A stretch of 64,000 bases of DNA. It comes from Diaphorobacter_A ruginosibacter_A. GTDB taxonomy: Bacteria; Pseudomonadota; Gammaproteobacteria; Burkholderiales; Burkholderiaceae_C. Positions 58,485-64,000 of the stretch are shown one piece after another. Both the position numbers and the translations under genes were made by a program. The stretch lies in contig NZ_JBEBOW010000001.1 in NCBI RefSeq assembly GCF_040396215.1, positions 1-64,000 of the forward strand, in the 5' to 3' direction. The notes beneath the pieces are model-generated. The model saw only the letters and a list, made by a program, of their open reading frames with translations, was not told the origin of the DNA and did no database searches. How positions within the stretch are numbered: the first letter of the stretch is position 1; every line of letters begins with the position of its first letter.

Positions 58485-59645
58485 TTATGGGAGATTTCCG
58501 GCCTTCTTCCGGCTGTTTTCATTCCCGAGCATCGCCTCCACTTTCGCTTTCTCCCGCCCTCGATCAGCACCGTCGATCCACTTCGCGTAGACCGTGAAGA
58601 ACATCTTGGCGTTCTTGTGGCCCATTTGCCGGGCAATATAGGCAGGGTTCGCTCCGGCCGCCAGCGAGTTCGTGGCGTAGGTGTGTCGGGTCTGATAGGC
58701 CCGGCGGTGGCGAATCCCCAATTTTCGCAATGTCGGAGTCCAGAAGTGGTCCCGCTGACTGCGTTCGTCGTGAAGCGGTCTGTTCGTCTCCACGTTCTGG
58801 AAGATCTCGGCTTCCATGCCGCCCATCATCGTCCAGGACTTCATGGAGTGAAGCGCGGTCAATGCCCGGCTGACCAGATCCACGTCCCGGGCGTTGTACG
58901 TTTTGAGCGGCTTCAATTCGCCGGCCGTCCGAGCCCGTTCAACGCGGATCGTCTGGTTGTTCCAATCCACATCTCCCCAACGCAGTCCGATCAGCTCCTC
59001 CGGTCGCATGCCGGTGAAGAACGCAACTTCGAAGTAGGCCCACATCCGCGGATCGCAATGCTTTTGCATGTGGGCGAGAACCTCTTCCATCTCGTCGAAG
59101 GTGAGCGGATCCGGCTGTGGCTTTTGGTGCTTGCTGTTCTCGATGCCATCCATGGGATCGTCGACCTTGAGGTCGCGCCCGGCCAAGGCGAATACGCCGC
59201 GCAGCGTGATCAGGTAGTTGTTGAGCAGCTTGGCAGACTTCCACGGTGTGCTCCCGATCTTGGCTGCCACCTTGGCGTGCGTCAGTTGCTCGATAGCCGA
59301 CTCGGCGCCGAACATCTCCTTCCAGATCGTCAGCGCATTCCGGTACTGATTAAGCGTCTTGGTGGCCAGGCGCCCTCTGGTCGCGAGCCACAAGTCGCAC
59401 CATTCGCCGAAAGAGTGAGCAGCCTTCGCCTTCTTCGCCTGCGGGGCATCGGGGAAGTATTCCTCCCATGTGAAGGTGCCGCGTGCAATGGCCTGATTGA
59501 CCTGCTTCACCAGACGCTCGGCGTGCCGCATGTTCACCGGAGTTGGTGGGATGCCCAGGCGAACACGCTGCCATGCGCCATCAAGCGTGAAATTCACGCG
59601 GATGGACTTATCTCGGGCTTCTACCCCTGTGCCAGTTCGACCCAT
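58485..59645 (-). CDS. tyrosine site-specific integrase
   Basis: A 386-residue phage-type integrase. The N-terminal arm-binding domain (RVNFTLDGAWQRVRLGIPPT) is of the DUF3596 type, the SAM-like core domain is about 85-165, and the catalytic residues are visible: Arg in FTGMRPEELIGLRW, His/Arg in YQTRHTYATN, and the Tyr nucleophile in FFTVYAKW. It catalyses integration at tRNA-Val. The start at 59645 (MGRTGTGVEARDK) fits the family; it overlaps the excisionase gene by 25 bp. The gene points toward the tRNA, as is usual at this boundary. Confidence 0.94.
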   Translation of the reverse strand: MGRTGTGVEARDKSIRVNFTLDGAWQRVRLGIPPTPVNMRHAERLVKQVNQAIARGTFTWEEYFPDAPQAKKAKAAHSFGEWCDLWLATRGRLATKTLNQYRNALTIWKEMFGAESAIEQLTHAKVAAKIGSTPWKSAKLLNNYLITLRGVFALAGRDLKVDDPMDGIENSKHQKPQPDPLTFDEMEEVLAHMQKHCDPRMWAYFEVAFFTGMRPEELIGLRWGDVDWNNQTIRVERARTAGELKPLKTYNARDVDLVSRALTALHSMKSWTMMGGMEAEIFQNVETNRPLHDERSQRDHFWTPTLRKLGIRHRRAYQTRHTYATNSLAAGANPAYIARQMGHKNAKMFFTVYAKWIDGADRGREKAKVEAMLGNENSRKKAGNLP

Positions 59646-59827
59646 TTTTCTACCGCCTTCGTGTCGATGTAGATGCCGCCATCTGCGCGGCGCCAATGCT
59701 TACCCTCGAGCCACACGCCGCGCTCAATCTTGCGACGGATGGCCTTCTCTGTGAGTCCCATGATCACGGCCGCGAGCCTGATACGGACGAATCTGGCGGG
59801 CGCCATCAGAACTGCTGGTTCAGCCAT
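59621..59827 (-). CDS. excisionase-like small DNA-binding protein
   Basis: A 68-residue protein with a winged-helix pattern like phage excisionases: VRIRLAAVIMGLTEKAIRRK, then GVWLEGKHWRRADGGIYIDT, ending KWVELAQG. It overlaps the integrase start by 25 bp and the upstream gene end by 8 bp, so these are translationally coupled. It probably directs excision of the element. Confidence 0.83.
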   Translation of the reverse strand: MAEPAVLMAPARFVRIRLAAVIMGLTEKAIRRKIERGVWLEGKHWRRADGGIYIDTKAVEKWVELAQG

Positions 59828-60458
59828 TTTTTGACTCCGTATTTCCCGACGATGCCCCTAAAGCCTGTGCCACCACCGTGCGCAGTTGCTGCTCGGTGAA
59901 CAGCTTGGTGCCGGGCCCCATGTCATGTCGATGCCATTCCGTCTTGTAGCTGCGCGTGAGCCCGCGGTTGTGAAGGCTCGGGGACCAGCTCAGTATGGTG
60001 GCCGCTGGCGACTGAAGCGCGGCGAGGGCGTTGCCCGAGCCAGTGCCCGACCGAACAGCGGGGATGGGGTCTGCCTGCAGAGAGACGGCGGCCCGTGCCT
60101 CATTCAGCTCGAACCGGAGGGCATGGACCTCGGCCCGGACCTTGGTCAACTGGTCGAACGGGATGGTGCGTTTGCCATCGCGCGTGAGCACGATTGGTAT
60201 GTTGTCCCTGGCCAGGACCTTGGCATGCGCACGCAGGGCATCGAATGCCTCGGCGATGTGCTTCGCGTCGACCGCCGAGAATTCCGCTTGGCTATTGCGG
60301 ACCGCGCGGGCCGACATGTGCAGGAGGCTGTTCAGGAAGTGCTCGTGGCGCTCGTACCATGCTGCAAAGTCGACCCGCTCCACCGTGACGTCGGGCGAAG
60401 TGACTTGCCTGGACGGCCGGCGCGTGGGCAGGTTTAGTTTTGTGCGTGCCTCAGTCAT
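59820..60458 (-). CDS. hypothetical protein of the integrative element
   Basis: A 212-residue protein, not recognised. It is helical in the middle (WYERHEHFLNSLLHMSARA, AKHIAEAFDALRAHAKVLAR) with a long helix about 105-130, and a charged N-terminus (TKLNLPTRRPSRQV). No signal peptide or membrane segment is seen. It starts at ATG 60458, overlapping the end of the upstream gene by 8 bp, and its own end overlaps the excisionase gene start, so it is part of one transcription unit with integrase. Confidence 0.65.
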   Translation of the reverse strand: MTEARTKLNLPTRRPSRQVTSPDVTVERVDFAAWYERHEHFLNSLLHMSARAVRNSQAEFSAVDAKHIAEAFDALRAHAKVLARDNIPIVLTRDGKRTIPFDQLTKVRAEVHALRFELNEARAAVSLQADPIPAVRSGTGSGNALAALQSPAATILSWSPSLHNRGLTRSYKTEWHRHDMGPGTKLFTEQQLRTVVAQALGASSGNTESKNG

Positions 60459-61317
60459 GGTTCCTTGCCTCCATGAGTTGGATGGCGGAGCGCACAGCGT
60501 GAGCGATCGCGTTGAAATAGTCGCTGTATACGCCGTTGGCATAGTTGCAATCGAAGTGCTCTTCATTCAGCAGACTGTGGAGCAACTCGGAGAGGGAGCG
60601 GGCGTGAGAGATGGCCGTGCAAGCAGCAGAAGGCAGCATATTGGCAGGCAATTGCTCAACCGCATCTTCTGCACCCGCAAGGGAATCGGCCAGGTACTTC
60701 AATGTGCCCGCAATCCGCAATGGATCTTTGACTGGGACAGAGCGGCTGAACATGTCGACCAGTACCGTAAGCACCGAGTTCGAGTGAGCAAGGCTGCCGG
60801 CCAGAAAGTCGATCCGTTCCATGGCTGCAAATGCTGCCGGGCAGTTTTTCGGCTGCGCCTTGGAGGGTGTGATGAGAGGGCTTAGGCGCGAGACCCCGGG
60901 ATCAATCAACTCCGAATGTGGTGATTCACTGCCGATAATCCAGCAAAGCTCGCGAGCAGCCTGTTCGAGAAGCTCGGTGCGCTCTGGAGATTCAACATCG
61001 CCTGGTACCAGCCGGGCCGCTTTGATGAGCGCCACGGCATCCAGTCCATAGAGTCGGGCCTCCGTAGATGTTTCGACCTCTTGTCCATGGCGTTCGATGT
61101 CCCAGGCGGCAATCGCCAGAATCCGATCTGAGTCGCCGCTCCAGGCGTGGTCTTCTTCAATACCTGCTGCTCTCTCGAGCGAGTCTGCAACGCGTGCTAA
61201 CGCTGCTTTGAGTGCGGAGGGAGTGCGCTCCGGAACCTCCGGTTCAGCGTTGATCACAAGGGCTGCTTTGCGGGTGGCGCGGCGTGCTGGCGCCGTCTGT
61301 TGAATGACGACGCTCAT
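60451..61317 (-). CDS. hypothetical helical protein of the integrative element
   Basis: A 288-residue soluble protein, not recognised. The first 30 residues are Ala/Arg/Pro-rich; the rest is mainly helical (ALARVADSLERAAGIEEDH, then AWDIERHGQEVE, YGLDAVALIKAARLV and ELLHSLLNEEHFD). There are no catalytic motifs. Its start overlaps the end of the next upstream gene by 4 bp (ATGA). With that gene it shares length, a basic, low-complexity N-terminus and an alpha-helical layout, so an ancient duplication is possible but unproven. Confidence 0.65.
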   Translation of the reverse strand: MSVVIQQTAPARRATRKAALVINAEPEVPERTPSALKAALARVADSLERAAGIEEDHAWSGDSDRILAIAAWDIERHGQEVETSTEARLYGLDAVALIKAARLVPGDVESPERTELLEQAARELCWIIGSESPHSELIDPGVSRLSPLITPSKAQPKNCPAAFAAMERIDFLAGSLAHSNSVLTVLVDMFSRSVPVKDPLRIAGTLKYLADSLAGAEDAVEQLPANMLPSAACTAISHARSLSELLHSLLNEEHFDCNYANGVYSDYFNAIAHAVRSAIQLMEARNHD

Positions 61318-62183
61318 GCTTGAACTCCTTTGCCGAGATTGAATGCTTTGGTGCAGCCGTGTATCTTGCTGTGGGCTTGAACCATGGGGAGGCCATCGTT
61401 GTCGAAATGGTTCATGACCATGCCGTTCAGATCGCTGATCCTATGCCCATAGCAATTGAGCATCCCCCACAGGCGGTGATCGCTGTCAGCTCGACACTCC
61501 GCTCCCAGGGAGATGATTTCGCTTGCCATTTCATCGATGAGATACGTGGCATCCATCATCAAGCTGGTACCGGCATCGCCCGCCGCCGATGTTGGTGTTT
61601 CGGCTGTAAGGGCAACAACGGGCTTTGCAGTACGCGTGGCTGGGGTACGTTTCGTTGTGGTGTCTTTTGCTCGCGCTGCGTTGGTGTGCATGCCGACCAG
61701 ATACACGAAGTCCGTGAGCAGCTGCAATTCATGAATGTCGCCGGCGTCGTAGGCGACGAGAACGTGATGAGCCAGCGCTCGAGCTTGGCTCGCGAGGATG
61801 TTGAGATGGAGTGCGACCCCCACATCGTTGTCCGCGAAGTCATTGATCCGCGAGATGGCCGCGTCAAGCAAGCCGTGTCCCACCCTCAACTGGCCAGTGA
61901 TATCTCCTGGCGTTCCCTTGATTGGGTCATAACCAGCAGGATCTTGTAGATGGGAAAAAACGGCGTCAGCATCATCCAGTTCAGGAATGGCCGGGAACGC
62001 AGTATCCTGAATGCTCTGTGTTGCGCGCACCAGCAGTGTTTGAAGGATGACGATAGGGTCCTTCAGTGCGGCGTCGACAGCACTGTTTTGCGTAGTGGTG
62101 TTTGGTGCCTTCGGCACGTGTGGGCGTGCGGCTTTCGGGCTCTTCGTTTTGCCCGCGGCGGGGCGTGTGATAACCTCAGACAT
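61314..62183 (-). CDS. hypothetical protein of the integrative element
   Basis: A 289-residue protein, not recognised. It starts at ATG 62183 with AAGGAG upstream. The N-terminus is Lys/Pro/Thr-rich (about 1-40), then helical segments (VILQTLLVRATQSIQDTAF, HLNILASQARALAHHVLVAY) and a Thr/Ala-rich linker (about 170-205, TTTKRTPATRTAKP). A final helical part has DATYLIDEMASEIISLGAEC. No membrane segments. It is the first gene of the minus-strand operon and stands divergent to the toxin-antitoxin pair. Confidence 0.68.
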   Translation of the reverse strand: MSEVITRPAAGKTKSPKAARPHVPKAPNTTTQNSAVDAALKDPIVILQTLLVRATQSIQDTAFPAIPELDDADAVFSHLQDPAGYDPIKGTPGDITGQLRVGHGLLDAAISRINDFADNDVGVALHLNILASQARALAHHVLVAYDAGDIHELQLLTDFVYLVGMHTNAARAKDTTTKRTPATRTAKPVVALTAETPTSAAGDAGTSLMMDATYLIDEMASEIISLGAECRADSDHRLWGMLNCYGHRISDLNGMVMNHFDNDGLPMVQAHSKIHGCTKAFNLGKGVQA

Positions 62184-62298
62184 GGATCTGACTCCTTGAT
62201 TGCACATGGTTTTTTGATCTAGAAGCCGGTTTGCGGGACCAATCGCTTACCGGCTTCGCCTTTTCCGGCGTTCGTCTTCGGATGCGCATTTGTGAACT

Positions 62299-62634
62299 AT
62301 GGATTACAATTCGTCCGTGTACACGATTCTCCGAATGCCGCAATTCGATGCATGGTTTGGCAGCCTGCGTGATGGCATGACCCAGCGCCGATTGGTTGCC
62401 AGACTGCGCAAGGCATCTCTGGGCAATCTCGGCGATGTGAAGTCCGTTGGCGAAGGCGTGTACGAAATGCGCGAGTTCTTCGGCCCGGGCTGGCGCATGT
62501 ATTACGTGCAGCGTGGCGCTGTTGTGATCGTGATGCTGGGCGGAGGCGACAAGTCCTCGCAGCAACGTGACATCGACGCCGCCAAAGCATTGGCCGCAAC
62601 TTTGGAGCCCGAAGAGGGCGGGAAGAAGGAGTGA
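62299..62634 (+). CDS. HigB/RelE-like toxin of a type II toxin-antitoxin system (Gp49 family)
   Basis: A 111-residue protein of the RelE/HigB superfamily, TIGR02683-type addiction module killer. Typical blocks are FDAWFGSLRDGMTQRRLVARLRK (residues about 15-37), GNLGDVKSVGEGVYEMREFFGPGWRMYY with the RelE-fold strands, and LLGGGDKSSQQRDI-like MLGGGDKSSQQRDIDAAKAL. Such toxins cleave mRNA on ribosomes. The antitoxin gene follows 3 bp downstream; toxin-first order is characteristic of HigBA. Confidence 0.87.
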   Translation: MDYNSSVYTILRMPQFDAWFGSLRDGMTQRRLVARLRKASLGNLGDVKSVGEGVYEMREFFGPGWRMYYVQRGAVVIVMLGGGDKSSQQRDIDAAKALAATLEPEEGGKKE

Positions 62635-62637
62635 CCC

Positions 62638-62946
62638 ATGGACAAGAAAATCAAGCTCGCCGATCTGCCGGTGTTTGACGCGACCGACTACCTGAAGTCG
62701 GAGCAGGACTGCGCCGAGTACCTCTCCGTGGTGCTGGAGGATGGTGACCCTGAGCTGCTCGCCGCTGCGTTGGGTGATGTGGCCAAGGCGCGGGGCATGT
62801 CGCAAGTCGCGCGCGATTCGGGCCTGTCCCGCGAAGGGCTGTACAAGGCGCTCAGCGGCCAGGGCAATCCGAGTTTTGCCACCGTCATGAAAGTGATGCA
62901 CGCACTTGGCCTGCAAATCAGCGTACAGCCCGCGGCGCACGCCTGA
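62638..62946 (+). CDS. HigA-like antitoxin, XRE-type HTH (TIGR02684 family)
   Basis: A 102-residue putative addiction-module antidote. The start DLPVFDATDYLKSEQDCAEYL and the HTH ARGMSQVARDSGLSREGLYKAL (about 51-72) with NPSFATVMKVMHALGLQI are typical. It should bind and neutralise the upstream toxin and repress the operon. GGAG lies just ahead of the ATG within the toxin's last codons. Confidence 0.9.
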   Translation: MDKKIKLADLPVFDATDYLKSEQDCAEYLSVVLEDGDPELLAAALGDVAKARGMSQVARDSGLSREGLYKALSGQGNPSFATVMKVMHALGLQISVQPAAHA

Positions 62947-63008
62947 GCAGATCATTTTCTCGACCGCAGCCGGCGCGTGCACTGGTGTGTGTTTGATGTG
63001 CGCGGAGA

Positions 63009-63800
63009 TCATTGCCATCCTCCGGAGATCAGATTGCGCAGGATGTCCGGCGTCTCCGTGCGGTCGAGTCCGTCCTTATCCCTCAGGTGCTGGTAGACCT
63101 GCAGCGCTTCTTCTTTCGAACGCGGAGCGATCTTGGCCAGCATGGCGAAGCAGTAGTCATCATGGGCGCGGGCGGCTGGATCTGCATCGCTGGCGTACAT
63201 GTCTATCTCATTGCGCAGCCAGTAGAGCGAGTCCCAGTAGTCCTGCTCATGCAGGCAGTCGCTGAGTGTGTGGGGCACCAGCACGGGCCGCTTTGCGAAG
63301 CGTTCTTCTGCCGCCTCGGCGTCATACTCGTCCCAGTCTTTTGAGCGCTTGAGGCCTCGCAGCGCCTTCTTGCACAGGTCTTCTGCGGGCGTCAACTTGA
63401 ATAGTTCTTCTTCGGTACCGAAGCGGGCCATTGCTTCATCGCGCCGAGCCTTGCTCTTGATGGAGTCCTTGGCGAGACCTTCCAGATCCGCGAAGCCAAA
63501 GCCTCCGAAGATGACCGCGAAAGGGTTGTCGCCACTGGTTGCGCGCAGCCACGCGCAGTAGCGATCGTTCAACTCCTTGGCTGGGGTTGTGACCCGCTTG
63601 AACGCCTCCAGCGCCGGGGTAATCAATGCCTGGTGGCCGGTCTCGATGCAGTCACGCAGCCACAGAATCGCGTCGAGTTCGCGGTCTCCAGTCACTGTCT
63701 TGGGCGCTGGCGTCTCTGGCACAGTAAGGGCGGTGCTGCTACTCAACGGCAGCGGTGGCAGCGTGAACAGTGCGCGGAATGCTTGATTGTCTGTTGTCAT
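63009..63800 (-). CDS. hypothetical protein of the integrative element
   Basis: A 263-residue protein, not recognised, starting at ATG 63800. Its N-terminal 45 residues are Leu/Ser/Pro-rich, then it is acidic and helical (LDAILWLRDCIETGHQ, EALQVYQHLRDKDGLD). A central part has KKALRGLKRSKDWDEYDAEAAEERFAK (about 150-176). No export signal or membrane segment. It converges with the HigA gene with 62 bp between stops, and follows the partial gene at 63808 by 7 bp. Confidence 0.62.
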   Translation of the reverse strand: MTTDNQAFRALFTLPPLPLSSSTALTVPETPAPKTVTGDRELDAILWLRDCIETGHQALITPALEAFKRVTTPAKELNDRYCAWLRATSGDNPFAVIFGGFGFADLEGLAKDSIKSKARRDEAMARFGTEEELFKLTPAEDLCKKALRGLKRSKDWDEYDAEAAEERFAKRPVLVPHTLSDCLHEQDYWDSLYWLRNEIDMYASDADPAARAHDDYCFAMLAKIAPRSKEEALQVYQHLRDKDGLDRTETPDILRNLISGGWQ

Positions 63801-63807
63801 GCCGATC

Positions 63808-64000
63808 TCACTGCACGCGGTGCACGTTGCTGTTTTCGAGTTGCTCGCCGAACAGCCTGCTGAGGTCTTTTTCGACTTGCTCGACAGGCACACCGAATTT
63901 CTCGGCAATCTGCTCAGCGGAATACACGGGCTCGCCGGCGTCGTTCACGAACTTGGTCTCGGGCATGAAGTCGCATTCGACAGCCTTGTCGTGAAATTCC
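63808..64000 (-). CDS. partial hypothetical protein, start beyond the window
   Basis: The C-terminal 63 residues of a minus-strand gene; the 5' end lies past base 64000. The visible part has YSAEQIAEKFGVPVEQVEKDL, an HTH-like helical segment, and ends NSNVHRVQ. It ends 7 bp before the start of the gene at 63800, so they are probably one operon. It is too short to name. Confidence 0.6.
   Translation of the reverse strand, partial: EFHDKAVECDFMPETKFVNDAGEPVYSAEQIAEKFGVPVEQVEKDLSRLFGEQLENSNVHRVQ

Larger units (their letters stand above)
58409..64000. mobile_element. integrative element (prophage or genomic island) in tRNA-Val, left part only
   Basis: The region starts at the 3' end of tRNA-Val with a tyrosine integrase and an excisionase, followed by five genes I cannot name and a HigBA-like toxin-antitoxin pair. 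The housekeeping gene order ends at the tRNA. No capsid, tail, replication, conjugation or resistance genes are visible in the part seen, so I cannot tell prophage from island. The right end and its att repeat are outside the window. Confidence 0.8.

Overview
The window is a high-GC, gene-dense bacterial chromosome segment. Gene content points to a Burkholderiales betaproteobacterium, most likely Comamonadaceae: Bug-type receptors, a ccoI-ccoS-ccoNOQP-ccoG-fixH block beside fnr and hemN, a zapA-linked 6S RNA, a group III truncated globin, and an RelA with a degenerate HD domain. Genus was judged from gene content only and is uncertain. No rRNA, CRISPR array or complete IS was found.

Layout. 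(1) 0.2-8.9 kb: malonate and acyl-CoA catabolism, with two FCD-type GntR regulators, malonyl-CoA decarboxylase, two Bug-type periplasmic receptors, an enoyl-CoA hydratase, a CaiB-type CoA-transferase and a malonyl-CoA synthetase. (2) 9.0-21.1 kb: microaerobic respiration island, with a universal stress protein, copper ATPase CcoI, CcoS, cbb3 oxidase CcoNOQP, CcoG, FixH, a small membrane protein, Fnr, HemN and a DsbD_2/TauE-type membrane protein. Three FNR-type boxes lie ahead of ccoI, ccoN and hemN, next to the gene for the probable regulator. (3) 21.2-22.1 kb: 6S RNA, zapA and a small coiled-coil gene. (4) 22.1-32.9 kb: a cobalamin riboswitch followed by btuB, cobU, btuF, btuC, btuD, cobO, cbiB, a CobC/CobD-like aminotransferase, cobQ and cobT, many joined by stop/start overlaps. 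This covers B12 uptake, salvage and nucleotide-loop assembly, but no cobS is present here.

(5) 33-58 kb: mixed housekeeping and accessory genes: an MHS-type MFS transporter, nth, an aminotransferase, slyX, an aldo-keto reductase, a truncated globin, a strange pyruvate-formate-lyase-like protein in an AT-rich setting, divergent argP/argO, a solitary metQ, serB, a CbiM-like membrane protein, mfd, ispD-ispF, an OmpR/EnvZ-type two-component pair, a SIMPL-domain protein, 3-hydroxybutyrate dehydrogenase, an alpha/beta hydrolase and relA. Two near-identical 121-nt elements with imperfect terminal inverted repeats lie in opposite orientation at about 43.3 and 54.0 kb. (6) 58.3-64 kb: tRNA-Val(GAC), then a tyrosine integrase and excisionase, a run of unrecognised genes and a HigBA-like toxin-antitoxin pair. 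This looks like one end of an integrative element that continues past the window.

The observations most worth following up are the PFL homologue that lacks both the Cys-Cys active site and the glycyl-radical domain, the three TGATATATC sites spread over a regulator and its divergent target, the MITE-like element pair (one copy in the metQ leader, one ending at a stop codon), and the uncharacterised cargo of the tRNA-Val element.
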